Assembly (NCBI GenBank): GCA_945643635.1
Contig: CALZFC010000082.1
Coordinates: 1,071,501 to 1,135,500 of the forward strand
DNA length: 64,000 nucleotides
Source of the DNA: Allodiplogaster sudhausi
Taxonomy: Eukaryota > Nematoda > Chromadorea > Rhabditida > Diplogasteridae
Direction of reading: 5' to 3'
Part shown: piece after piece, positions 33,231-44,559 of the stretch
Position numbering within the stretch: position 1 is the first letter of the stretch
Layout: each line of letters begins with the position of its first letter
The notes under the pieces: generated by a model
The model's input: the letters and a program-made list of their open reading frames with translations, nothing else
What the model was told of the DNA's origin: nothing
The model's database searches: none
Made by a program: the position numbers and the translations under genes

Positions 33231-33504
33231 ATATTTTTCGATTTAGTCATACTATTTACCTTAACTGCTTACATTGTAACAGTCTCTGTGTTTCAACTCG
33301 TTTTCGGTATTCATTTTATATTTGTATACCGCATGACTTTGCATCCTTGTTTTATCACATCTCTAATGAGAGTCTACAAACCATGACTGTTGTTGCATGA
33401 TATTCAAAAAATATATAAATAAAGAGATTAATGAATGTCAGTTATGATCGGAAAGCGAGAGTGCCGATTATAATTGACGTGGATGAAATGGATGCAAAAT
33501 GGTA

Positions 33505-33576
33505 TTCCGATGCGGGGAATCGAACCCCGGCCTTGCATGTGAGAGACGCAAATCATAACCGCTAGACTACATCGGA
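33505..33576 (-). tRNA. tRNA-Glu(CTC), unit 3
   Basis: Full 72-nt cloverleaf as in unit 1, with one D-loop substitution (TAGCGG for TAGTGG). Confidence 0.88.
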
Positions 33577-33828
33577 TACGACAGAAGAAATTTCCTCCCT
33601 TTCCTAAAGAAAGCTGCATGCAAGTAATTAGGGTATCGCATGCAATGATGATTCTTTTCGAAGCAAGCGTTTTCCCCCTATATTTTATGAATATTACATG
33701 CGTATGGCAACGCGTTCGATTTTTACTTCTCCGTTTAGATTTAACAATTTAGTGAAAGTATAAAGGAATTTTTATTTACAATCTTTGAAATTTTATTTAT
33801 ATTTTATATTTGCCAAGACAACCTGCGT

Positions 33829-33888
33829 GGCCGGATGGTCTAGGGGTATGATTCTCGCTTCGGGTGCGAGAGGTCCCCGGTTCGGCCC
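33829..33888 (+). pseudogene. tRNA-Pro pseudogene, unit 4, T arm deleted
   Basis: Acceptor, D and anticodon arms are perfect, but 12 nt including the T loop and B box are lost, apparently between short CCCGG repeats. Lacks the internal promoter B box. Confidence 0.88.
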
Positions 33889-34158
33889 ATATTTTTTCGA
33901 TTTAGTCATACTATTTACCTTTACTGCTAACATCAGTCTCTGTGTTTCAACTCGTTTTCGGTATTCATTTTATATTTGTATACCACATGACATTGCATCC
34001 TTGTTTTATCGCATCTCTAATGAGAGTCTACTAACCATGACTGTTGTTGCATGATATTCAAAAAAAATATAAATAAAGAGATTAATGAATGTCAGTTATG
34101 ATCGGAAAGCGAGAGTGCCGATTATAATTGACATGGATGAAATGGATGCAAAATGGTA

Positions 34159-34230
34159 TTCCGATGCGGGGAATCGAACCCCGGCCTTGCATGTGAGAGA
34201 CGCAAATCATAACCACTAGACTACATCGGA
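34159..34230 (-). tRNA. tRNA-Glu(CTC), unit 4
   Basis: Identical in sequence to the unit 1 tRNA-Glu; complete cloverleaf. Confidence 0.9.
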
Positions 34231-34470
34231 TACGACAGAAGAAATTTCCTCCCTTTCCTATAGAAGTAATTAGCGCATCGCATGCAATGATGACTCTTTT
34301 CGATGCAAGCGTTTTCCCCCTACATTTTATGAATATTACATGCGTATGGCAACGCGTTCGATTTTTATTTCTCCGTTTAGATTTAACAATTTAGTGAAGG
34401 TATAAATTAATTTTTATTTACAATCTTTGAAATTTTATTTATATTTTATATTTGCCAAGACGTGCAGTGT

Positions 34471-34542
34471 GGCCGGATGGTCTAGGGGTATGATTCTCGC
34501 TTCGGGTGCGAGAGGTCCCGGGTTCGAATCCCGGTTCGGCCC
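34471..34542 (+). tRNA. tRNA-Pro(CGG), unit 5, best intact copy
   Basis: Complete 72-nt cloverleaf with perfect acceptor, anticodon (CTCGC-TTCGGGT-GCGAG) and T stems, followed by TTTTTT. The LINE insertion lies about 100 bp downstream and does not touch the gene. Confidence 0.93.
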
Positions 34543-34646
34543 ATATTTTTTCGATTTAGTCATACTATTTACCTTTACTGCTAATATCAGTCTCTGTGTT
34601 TCAACTCGTTTTCGGTATTCATTTTATATTTGTATACCGCATGACA

Positions 34647-37600
34647 ATCGCGTTGCTCGCTTACACGGCTGGCACTCGTCGGCCCGGCAAGCGCACTCTT
34701 CCGGCGGTGACGGAGGAGATGGAGCACGACGACTCCCCCGGAGACGAAGCAACCGAAGCGAAGCGAGCTGACAACAAGCACACTCCGCCGCCGCCCAGCT
34801 CCGAATCTCAGTTTCCCCCTTCCACCCCCTCTCACTGAGATGCAAGCATCCGGGATAACCAATCTGAAAATAATCTTAGCAAACCAAATTTGCTTTTATT
34901 TCCTGATCCGTGCCTCCCATCTCCTCATAGTTCTCAGATTCGCTGTTTTCATGCGAATTTTAGATCTATCGTATCCAAGCTTGATGTTCTGAACTTTTTT
35001 CTTTCAATTCATACAGTTGACGTGCTTGCTATATCAGAGACATGGGCGTCCCCAGATCGGTTACAAGATGTCTCGTTATCTCTTAATGGTAGATACCAGG
35101 TTTTTCGAACAGATCGTGACTCGCCCAACCCAGGTGGTGGAGTAGCCATTCTTGTCTCTGCTCATCTCCCCGCCTTTGTCCTCTCTACCCGCTCCTTCTC
35201 TCCTTTCTGCCAACTATTGGCGGTCTCTATAGCAGCCTCTCACCGATCTAGAAAAACCACTACATTTGTTGCTGTCTATCGCAGTCCTAGTTGTTCAAAT
35301 GAATTCTTCTCTGAGTGTCTAGAGCATATTGGGGCGCTTTTTTCGGACAGTAGTGATCCCTTTCTTATGTGTGGTGATTTTAACTGTCATGAAATTGTCT
35401 GGTCAAACTCCACTCTAGTATCTCCTCTCTCACCGACTCATCCATCTGCCCAGCTCCTCTCATTTTCCATAGGTGCCAACCTTAAACAGCATGTTGCCGC
35501 CCCCACCCGTCAAGGTCATATCCTTGACCTGGTTTTCTCGAACGATCCATCCCTTTTGTCTGATTGTGAAGTGATACCCCCTCTCCCTTCCTTTGATCAT
35601 TCCCTTGTAAAATTTAATATCTGCTTCCCTTCGTCTGTTCTTCCTGAAATCGTTATTCCCAACTATAGAAAAGCCAATTTTGAGCTAGCCTCGTCTCTCA
35701 TTTCTTCTTATGACTGGAATTCTGTATTTTCTAATTATACTGATCCTGATGCACTCTACGATTTATTCCTCTCAATTATTCATGATATCATCTCTATTAC
35801 AGTTCCCACATTTAAATTAAGAGCAAAACGTGTCAGGTATCCTTCTCTAATTCTTAAATTGTTGCAAAAATGTAGAAAACAATATAGAATGTCCCCTATT
35901 CATGGATTTCAGCCCTTTTTTCGTTCCTCAGCTAAACTTAGACGAACCATTCGAGCCTTCCAGCGCGGACAAGAGAAGCGCGCTGTCACCTCTGTATCCC
36001 CACGCTCCTTCTTCAACTTTGTAAACGGCCGATTGAAGCCAAAACCTGCTATTGGAGTCATTAATGATAGTACCACAGGCCGTTCACTTATAGAAAACTC
36101 CGAAAAAGCCTCATGTTTTGCCAATGTTTTTAAATCTTCCTTCTCTGCCTCTCCTACATTCATGCCTCCTTTCCCTCCTAGAACTTCTGCTAGAATTGAT
36201 TTTATTAATTTCTTGTCGTCTGATGTCCATAATATGCTTCGAAATCTGCCCTCTCGTAACTCGTGTACTCCTGATAGTATTCCATATGCATTTCTAAAAG
36301 GCACTTCAATCGCCATTTCTATACCTCTGACCATTCTCTTTAAACGCTTTCTTCTTTATGGAACTTGCCCATCTCTGTGGAAAATTGCATATGTTAAGCC
36401 AATCTATAAACGACAAGGTAACTCTAGCGGCCCAGTAATTATAGACCCATCTCTCTTACATCCGGAATCTCTAAGACATTCGAGCGTCTAGTATGCAGAC
36501 AGTTATTCTCTTATTTAGACGAGAACCGCCTCCTTTCTCCTTCTCAGCATGGTTTCCGGAGTAAAATGTCTTGCGCTTCTGCTCTCCTTTCCTCTCTCTC
36601 CGCCTGGCAATCGGCTGTTGATTCCTCCTCTTATGTTTCTGCCCTATATGTTGATTACTCTAAGGCTTTTGACAGCGTTCCCATTGATCTTCTCATCCTT
36701 AAGCTCTCCAGTTATGGTATCTCCGGTTCTCTTCTTCGTTGGCTTTCCTCGTTTCTTCGTGGTAGATTACAACGCGTTATAGTTGATGGCGAATTATCGG
36801 AAGAGTATCCAGTCCTTTCTGGGGTACCACAAGGTAGTGTATGCGGTCCTCTTATGTACTTAATCAACATAAATGATCTGCCTGATTGTCTACCAATTGG
36901 TTCATTCTGTTCTTTATATGCTGATGATGCCAAACTCTATACAATTGCAGACACCGTTCTTCTTCAGCGCGCCCTCGAATGCCTCGATCAGTGGTGGTCA
37001 ACATGGGGACTCCGCATCAACCTGAAGAAGACGATGTTCATGCCCGTTGGCCCTGCCCATCCCCCCTTCCAACCAATCCTACACTCCTCTCCAGTACCCC
37101 TTACGAATTCGTATCGTGACCTCGGTATTCAGATATCTAGTGATCTATCACTGCATAGTCATATTGACATAATTTGTAGGAAGGCAACAATAGCCTCCTT
37201 TCACATTTTGATAAATTTTCGGTCACGTAATCTAAACTTTCTAATTCGTCTTTTTGTCATATATGTCCGCCCACTTTTAGAGTTCTGAATGGAGATCTGG
37301 TCCCCTCATCAAATGTGTCTTATCAGACAGATTGAGAACGTTCAAAGACGTTTCACTAGATTAGCATTTGCTAGATGTGGGCTCTCTCTGTCGTACCCCG
37401 AACGCTTAGAACATGTTCACTTAGAGCCTCTATCAGTCCGCCGGGAGATCAATGATCTCTTTGTAGCCCTTAAGATTGTGAAGGGGATATATGGCATCAA
37501 AGCCACCGATTTATTTAATTTTCCATCTACGAATTTCACCCGCGGCCATCGGTTTAAACTGTGCAAATTCAAGTTTAGAAGCAGCTTATATATGAATTTC

Positions 37601-37919
37601 TTTTCTAATAGGATTGTTGATATGTGGAATACCCTCCCCGATGCTTTGTTTACACTTTCCTTGCCGGGTGCTCGTAACTTAATTAAGAAAGTTGTGCTCT
37701 CTCGACGTAGTTAATTTTGGCTGTCTATATTTTTCCTCTTATTTTATTATTCCTGCTTTGTTTTGTTTGGTTTTTTTTTCTCTTTTCTAAGGTGCCCTAA
37801 GCACCTATTGGCCACCTCGTTGTGGCCTCTTATATATCTGATTGCGTCATATTTCTCTAATTTCTTCCGATATTCTTCTTGTACTCCTCTTAACTGCAAG
37901 CCAGATAAACAATATATAT
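34647..37919 (+). mobile_element. Non-LTR retrotransposon (CR1/Jockey-like), 5'-truncated, mutated
   Basis: Inserted in tRNA unit 5 with a 6-bp target duplication ATGACA (34641-34646, 37920-37925). The 5' end cuts into the tail of ORF1 (Pro/Ser-rich C-terminus, stop at 34838). ORF2 follows, then a ~200-bp 3' UTR with two small hairpins (near 37790-37830) and an AT-rich 3' end. The related copy at 56955-59095 shares the 3' UTR. Confidence 0.92.
34890..37714 (+). pseudogene. LINE ORF2: endonuclease plus reverse transcriptase, disrupted
   Basis: The N-terminal half (34890-36491) has an APE-type endonuclease with motifs such as ISETWAS, GGGVAILVS, FVAVYRSP, MCGDFNC and the FDHSLVKF end motif. 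The reverse transcriptase begins near 36230 (FLKGTSIAISIPLTILF), loses frame at about 36430-36560 through small indels, resumes at 36566 (LYVDYSKAFDSVP, SGVPQGSVCGP, YADDAKLY at 36910-36930), has a TGA in place of Cys at 37286, and ends at 37714 with the CR1/Jockey-like C-terminal block (TRGHRFKL, NRIVDMWNTLPD). At least two disabling changes make it inactive. Confidence 0.92.
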
Positions 37920-38099
37920 ATGACATTGCATCCTTGTTTTATCGCATCTCTAATGAGAGTCTACTAACCATGACTGTTGTTGCATGATATTCAAAAAAAA
38001 AATAAATAAAGAGATTAATTAATTTATTTATCTCAGTAATGATCGGAAACCAAGAGTGCCGATCATAATTGACATGGATGAAATGGATGCAAAATGTTA

Positions 38100-38130
38100 T
38101 TCCGACGCGGGGAATCGAACCCCGGCCTTG
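38100..38130 (-). pseudogene. tRNA-Glu fragment, unit 5
   Basis: Only the 3' acceptor half and T arm remain, with one acceptor change (GACG for GATG). The array ends here abruptly. Confidence 0.85.
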
Positions 38131-38279
38131 CCTTATAATGTATGTACATTCTAGTGCGAAAATTTGAAATATGGTAAAACCGTAAGGGGCAGAACGTCTA
38201 TAAAAATATAATGTTTCAAAAGAGAAAGAGAGTGAAGCGTGGAGAGGAAAGTGTAGAGGAAAATTTTGGTGGTGTTGCT

Positions 38280-38332
38280 CCTTTCTGTATCCAATAGCAA
38301 CCACAGGATGGTTGCTATTGGATACAGAAAGG
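38280..38332. repeat. 24-bp perfect hairpin
   Basis: The arms 38280-38303 and 38309-38332 are exact inverted copies around a 5-nt loop CAGGA. Confidence 0.95.
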
Positions 38333-38750
38333 AATTTAAAAAAAAAGGAAATTTGCAACAAGAGGAAACAAATGGTTCAAACTTTATGGAACTACGTTTT
38401 AGACAATGTTTCTTCATGATATTTTTTATAATGCCAGTAATAAAATATAGATTGGCTTATTTTGTTTAAAAAATTGCTTGAAAAGCTTTTAAAGGAAGTA
38501 TCCGAAAAAAAAATTGTACAGTAGCGCTAGAGAACCACTTTGAATGCGCGCGCTCATAAAGTTGCCTGTCGCTCGGTGGAGAGAGCATGTGAAATAGGAG
38601 GGCGGCCCTGACCTACCGTAGCTAATTCTCTACCCGCCAGTTTGCACATTACTATTGCTCAGAATGTAATGAAATAAAATCGCTCAAATTTTCGGGATAT
38701 ATATTTTACGCCAAGATGAACTTATCCACGTAGAACCAAACATAGGTTAA

Positions 38751-39224
38751 AGAAGGGCGATCACCGAAAATACAGTAATGTGCGTTCAACCGTACAAACA
38801 TGTCGAACGGAAGTCCGTTTAATTACTCAAAAATGTACGGTAGACAAGGAATGTGCGTGTGTTTTTTGAAGCGGGTTGTTATTGCTGTTATACCTATTTG
38901 ATAATGTTTTGCGTAACAGAATTTATAAAAACATTTTCTAAAACAAATGAACCAAAAGGTGTTAAAGCATTCACCATAACAATTTCTTCAAATCCTTGTA
39001 ATTTTATTTTCCCGCGATGGGTACGTGGCCGTGAAGTCTGCTTTTTCCCTGGCACACCAATCACAAATTCATTCAAAATTTGCATTTTAAAGTTTATTAT
39101 ACTTGAATATGGAACTTTCTTGTACATTTTCATATACATATTCTTTTTCTGCATGCCCCAGACTATTCGAAAATAACTAAGATGGCTCATTTATCGTCAA
39201 TGACTTTTCGGTGATCGCCCTCCT
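38751..39224. mobile_element. piggyBac-like MITE with TTAA target duplication
   Basis: 474 bp. Termini AGAAGGGCGATCACCGAAAA (left) and its inverted match (right, 19 of 20) are flanked on both sides by TTAA (38747-38750, 39225-39228), the piggyBac signature. The interior has a 98-codon minus-strand frame (39190-38894) that I cannot match to a transposase. Confidence 0.8.
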
Positions 39225-39258
39225 TTAATTATTATTCGGATTCCTTCTTTAAAGACAT

Positions 39259-41607
39259 TTAATGCAATAAAACCTCGCCGTTTTCCTTCTCGAAATCGTG
39301 TTCGAGAACTCGCGCTAAGAATTCCATGACGACATCGCTCACTCCAGCGATCGGCTTGGCGGCAACGAGAAATCTTTTAAAGAACGAGAATTACAACTAT
39401 CTTTTTAAATATTAATAAAAGAAACCGTTCGCCGTTGCCGATTCGGCTCGTGTTCGGCTTGTAAATGGAGAGGCGCTCAAATGCAATGTGGGCCCAGAAG
39501 ATGAGGCCTACCTGATAAGCGAAAAATACAGAAATAAAGGAAAGGAGGCATATTTCATGCTTATGCAGATGCATTTTAGTAAGCACCGTGCAGCTTTATT
39601 TATCCACCTACAGCACGAAGACGAGAATCCTACCGTATGATTGATGATGGAGTCTGCCAATTTGATGCAGGCAATGCCGTGGCTCTTGAGAACTGCGAGA
39701 GCGGCGAGAAGCTGCGCGACGTGACGAGACTTGCAGTGCCACTCCTAATTAACCAACAAATAAATAAATATTAAAATAAAACATTTAAATTTCCCGCCTA
39801 GACGTAATATAATTCGTTAAAATTTCAAAAATATAGTAAGAAAAAGGACGCACCCGATCCGTGGTATCTGAGTCGCATTCAACATCGCCCATGAGAAGAT
39901 CCACTCCGTTCGGTTGCTTGCGACGTACGAATTCCTATCAAGCAAAGTCAAATATGAGCGGTAATTAAGGATTTTACTTTGAAAAAGTAAATAACTAGGT
40001 CATCATCGAACAAATTATGTTTAGTTTTTTGCTTTATTTGGTCAATTTGAGCTAGGAACTACGCTTGAAAGTCCCTACGGGACAGATTTGAAATTGTTTG
40101 GCAAAACGTTCGCCGGAGACATCCTTCAAACGTGCGCAAGATAATCGATTGAAAAGGAAATCGAGGTGAAAAATGCTTTCTAAACTCGTTATTCCATTTG
40201 TTCAAATGAATTTTATCTTGTGCTAGATTATTGGCTGGAAAAGTAATCGAAGTAAAAAGAAAAAATAATACAATTTTCTACGCAACGTACACAGAAGTCA
40301 GGTAGGGCCGACAGCAAATAGCTCTCCCATAAATCAATGCCATTCCTCTCAAACTTTACACGAGGATATTCGATCGATCTTGACGAAGACGCCGCCAATT
40401 GCTCTAAAAAAAACAAGTATACAAAACGTATCCAGAAGTCTACACATACAAAGTTTTTATAAAAATAATACGACCAAACATATTTTTAAGATGAAGTGTT
40501 TAGCGGGGCAATTAATCTAAACACGATAAAAATATACATGAACTTACTTTCGCTCCTTCTTGGAAGGTATCCGATTGCGTTGTAATAGCCCTTCCGCCAA
40601 AGGACATAGTCCGTATATCCCGGAATAGTGGCTAAAACTTATCCAATATAATCTGTCCCTTTTCTAAAATCTTCCGAACACTTTTCATATTGTTTTTATC
40701 ACAGTTCACAGGATACTCGAAGAAACTCATAAGGAGAATACCATAATTTAACAGGCCTACTTTGTTAGGTAATCAGTGAAACCTTACCTCAACAAACGTA
40801 AAGATTGGAGCAGACCGAGTGGAATTTTGCGGCTCTTCACGACAGTCAAATGGATGTTTTGCCTTAAAAATTTAATCTCAAAAATTTACATTGAAATTTT
40901 TTCATCCCCTTTGCCATACTTCAAGCTAAAATAAATATACCATTTTTATGCCTGCAAGATTTGGAAACAACTACACAAGTACCACAACGCTGAAAACAGA
41001 GATTCACACTGAAGCAAACTTTTTTGGTTGACCAGGCTCGGCCTCTTCAATTTTCGGGCCCTGGAGTTTTAGGTCTGACCGCTCGATGTTTTAAACATGT
41101 CAGATTCCTACTTATAATTTGTCATTGTATGACTAATAACTTTTTCTTTTAATTTATCGTTCAAAAGTTTTCATTTAATTTTTTCCTAACAAGTTCTGCT
41201 CTGCCATGTTACATATGAGTACAATAGGAATTGGGACGGTCATGACTATTCTCAATGGCAAATCTGCGAAAAGCGGGCCGCAATCGCGCCCAGGATAGGA
41301 CCCTCGGTTGGGCCCGGCCAGACCTGGGAAATTTGGGCCCGCACTGGCCGCGACTAGCTGGAACAAGTTACTAGTTTTGGCTGCATCGAAGAAAGAAAAC
41401 ACCCGTGCTGAACCAAGGATTTGAGTGACTTTAGAGAAGAAGCTCTGGAATTGCATATACGAAAATGGTGCTTTGTTTAATGTAGATAATTAAATAAATA
41501 ATAAATAAAAGTACCAGGGCCGTCTCTTCGGTTTCCTTGGTGAGAAGAAAGCCAAAGATGGCGTCGATAGCTGCCGCCTGCATTCCGCTACGTATACAGA
41601 AGAGAAT
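39259..41607 (-). CDS. CMTR1-like cap-1 2'-O-ribose methyltransferase, divergent, probably inactive
   Basis: CMTR1 enzymes methylate the 2'-OH of the first mRNA nucleotide (RrmJ/FtsJ fold, K-D-K-E tetrad). Minus-strand exons: 41607-41517 (SGMQAAAIDAIFGFLL, the pre-catalytic helix), about 41441-41340 (FSFFDAAKTSNLFQLV, collinear with the SAM loop), 40860-40795, 40605-40545, 40410-40296, 39938-39856 (NGVDLLMGDVECDSD, catalytic Asp region), 39746-39636 (LLAALAVLKSHGIACIKLAD, with the Lys), 39508-39420 (VGLIFWAHIAFERLSIYKPN, TSRIGNGERFL, with the Glu) and 39372-39259 (TAA). The last two exons align residue by residue with CMTR1. The GPGGF SAM loop is replaced and a GC-rich transposon relic interrupts the exon at 41250-41350. 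It may be a pseudoenzyme or a decaying gene; exons before 41607 were not found. Confidence 0.68.
41250..41350. mobile_element. GC-rich hAT-like relic inside a methyltransferase exon
   Basis: GGGCCCGGCC-rich ~100 bp in otherwise AT-rich DNA, resembling 41755-41850. Opens into the minus frame as a Gly/Pro-rich insertion. Confidence 0.5.
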
Positions 41608-41754
41608 CTGTAAAGAAATATCCATTGAAAAAGTTATAATTAAAACAAGCTTCAGTGGGCATTATTCCAGAAAACTGGAGACATATTTGTATTTTACATG
41701 TTTTATTACATTTCTCAATAAAAAGTATGTGATATTCGCTGCCCTGCGGTATAT

Positions 41755-41850
41755 ATCAGAGGTGGGAATGGGCCCAAAATTTTTGGGCCAGCCCGGCCAG
41801 GGGGCCCAAAGTCTCGGCCCGGCCCGGCCGGAAATTTCCGGGCCTTGTAA
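41755..41850. mobile_element. GC-rich hAT-like MITE relic
   Basis: Begins CAGAGGTGGGAATGGGCCC and is built of GGGCCC/GGCCGG palindromes. CAG(A/G)GGTG termini resemble the hAT elements at 26274 and 61339. No clear duplication. Confidence 0.5.
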
Positions 41851-41989
41851 TTTTTTATAGAGGATTCAAAACTATTCGAATCATTTTGAACTTTTCGTTG
41901 TAGTGGCGACTTCGCGGTAGCCGCCGGAGAACGCGTCCGCCGACGCGAAGGGACGCCATGGCCGCCATCACCTCCAGAGGTTAGCATAA

Positions 41990-43340
41990 CTTTTTTTTAT
42001 TTTTATTTGTCTTATATTATTTGTTTTTGTTAAATGATAAATATAACAAGTATATATATTTCTTTGCACTGAGTTCTCATATGAACTGGTTAGATGTTGG
42101 ATTATTCTGGGTGTTCGGTTTTTTTTTAAAATAGCGTAGGTGCTTCTTTCCTTATTTAGGTTGGTTACATAGGATTGAAATCCCTTGATTGTTTCAGGCT
42201 ACATTAAGATTATCTTTTTTAAAGAATCCTTTGAGAATTTATAATTAATCTTGTATAAAGAATCCTTTGAGAATTCATATTCTTTTTTTAAAGATATTTT
42301 TTCGCATAATTTATCCTTTTGGCTGGTTAAAGCTTTAGCGTTGGATAGTTGTTTGCTGAGGAATTTCCTTATTCTTCCTGTATTTCGCGGAATTTTTTTC
42401 GCGTATCTCCTTATATAAGCTTTTGCTTTTGCATGTTTGTTAAATCATTCTTAGAGAACGGTAGAATTCCTTTTTTCTGCTTCGGATTTCTTCTTTTCTT
42501 ATTCTTTCAAAATATATTTCGGGTAAAAAAATGCGAAACTTTTGCTTTTCTTTATTTAATATGGTTACATTGTTGAAATGCTTTATAATAACTAATTTTT
42601 CGACTCGAGGCAATAGGAATGCTTTAAGTTTTTATATGGGTGAAATAAGAATCTAACAATAAGCAGGCATACGATTATTTCTAGGTTAAGAATATTATAA
42701 GCTGAGAATTCGAATGAAATTCTCTGTTTATCTTTTTATAATGTTTATCAATGACAATATTATAATCTTTTTGAAGTATTTTTCCCTATTTTTGAATTCG
42801 AGCAGGGTATATTTGTAACATGTGCTAGCTTTAAGTGAATAATTAAGAGGGTTTCTTTTTTTAATGATCAATTGAATTATATTCACCTCATTTAAACGTT
42901 ATTTCTTAGTGGCAGGAGTATGGTAATGGAAAAGTGATTTAAAGGTTGGATACTATAGTTCTAATATATATGTATTGTTTAGATGTGAAATTTAAAGATT
43001 GGATACTATAGTTGTAATGTAAGTGTAGTATTTTTTACATGTTAAATTGATTACTGTTTTCGAATGCGAGTGGGGTAGTGTAGAGCGCATTTGGAAGATT
43101 GCTTTAGTTTTGGGGATTTAAGTATAACTATCTTATATGTGTTTACTTTTTTAATGTTCTCGAATGCGTGTGGGGTACTGTAATGTAGATTTGGAAGACA
43201 ATGAATTTGGTGTATTATAAAATTATATTTAAATGTTAATCGTTTAGCTGTTTTTGTTTTAATTCGAGTGGTTATTAGCTAAACTTAAGTTCATGTTTAA
43301 GGTGTTGTTTTGAGTTTTATATTTTATTTGATTTACATAT
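41990..43340. other. AT-rich, no gene; weak ~100-bp direct repeats
   Basis: Diverged direct repeats such as TTTAAAGATTGGATACTATAG (trimmed form TTTAAAG...ATACTATAG, about 42940-43015) and TCGAATGCGxGTGGGGTA (43061, 43162). Could be a long intron upstream of the kinase copy that follows. Confidence 0.4.
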
Positions 43341-44194
43341 TGTTTCAAGGTTGTGGGGTAAGGTTGGGGGCAGAGAAAGAGATGACACAGAGGGGGGGGG
43401 GGGGGCGAGTACAGAAAGATAGAGAAAGAAAGGTTTGCACAGAGCAGAGGAAAAAGGTACTGTCATTTTGACAGACCCACCCTGATTTTGGGCCTCCCCG
43501 AAGCCTTGTTTTTGAGTAGTATTTAGGCAGAAATAGCAAACCCACCCTGGCCCAATACCGCCTTACCCACTCTAATTTTCTGGGTCCTTCGACAGTGGCT
43601 TTTATTCCCTGGCACAGAGCGACAAGCAGAGAGTTGTCCTTCACTCTTGCAAACTGTTTCTATTACAGTCTGCGTCGATGTCGACACGAAGATCGACCGG
43701 CCTTTCAATGAAGTCGGCAAGGACTTCGGCCACACCGGCCACCCAAGAAGTGAAAGGTACTTTTATTTTGGATAAATGTATAGTTTATTTTGGGTTGTTG
43801 AAATGTAGTAGTAATTATCTATAAAGAGTTAGTTTTTTGAATTTCTTTTTGTAGATGCTGGTACTATATAGATGCGAAATAATAGTTAAATAATAGTTTA
43901 GTTAAAATTTTTAAAAATATTCATACCTTTCAATGGACCAGGGTAATGTGAGCGAACATAAGAACGAAATTGAGTTTAGGCAAATTTGTAAAGGGCAGTA
44001 AATGGGATGTAATCCTAATTATCTATTAAAAGTTAGGTTTTTTTTTAGTCGACGCGAGGATTGTATTCTTGATTCTTGCCATCGTTTATGTTTATTTTGT
44101 TAAAATGTAAATATTCATTTAATGGTTTCCTGTATAAATTGAGGTTGATGTTTATTTACATGGTGTGGCAAATACATAGGGAAGCGTATATATA

Positions 44195-44199
44195 TAGAG

Positions 44200-44231
<32 letters not shown>

Positions 44232-44425
44232 TCGGAAGCAGAGAGAAAGGGAAGCAGAGAGAGGGAAGGAGAGAGACGGAAGCGGAGAGAGACGGAAGCG
44301 GAGAGAGAGAAGCAGATAAAGTGAAGCAGAGTGTGCGAGAGGAGGGAAGCAGACATAAAGAAAGGGAAACAGAGAGAAAGAGGAGTGGAGAGAGGGAAAC
44401 AGAGAAAGAGGAGTAGAATGAGGGA
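44195..44425. repeat. GA-rich microsatellite in an intron
   Basis: Starts as pure (GA)n and grades into ~20-bp GAAGCAGAGAGA-type units. Confidence 0.9.
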
Positions 44426-44559
44426 AACAGAAAGAAAGGTGGCCGACGAGAAGGAGGAGTTCGTCAATGAGATGGAGGAGGCGAGCAATTAGAAGGAGGC
44501 GGGCAACAAGAAGGATTCGCCTTCCTGTTAGTTGTCAAACTTCGGAAATTCTGGTAAGT

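Larger units (their letters stand above)
30180..38140. repeat. Tandem array of five ~650-bp tRNA-Pro/tRNA-Glu units
   Basis: Each unit begins near ATTTAGTGAA, carries a plus-strand tRNA-Pro, about 270 bp of conserved spacer with a TCATTTTATATTTGTATACC landmark, then a minus-strand tRNA-Glu facing it. Pro starts at 30260, 30922, 33163, 33829 and 34471. Once the 1.59-kb insertion in unit 2 is removed, spacing is about 640-666 bp. Unit 5 is split by a LINE. Array-wide spacer identity is high, suggesting recent duplication. Confidence 0.93.

Noticed and set aside
35909..36334. 141-codon minus-strand frame in the LINE
   Set aside because: Antisense shadow of the reverse transcriptase region.
38280..38332. 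microRNA precursor
   Set aside because: The stem is only 24 bp, fully perfect, with a 5-nt loop; typical precursors are longer with mismatches and larger loops.
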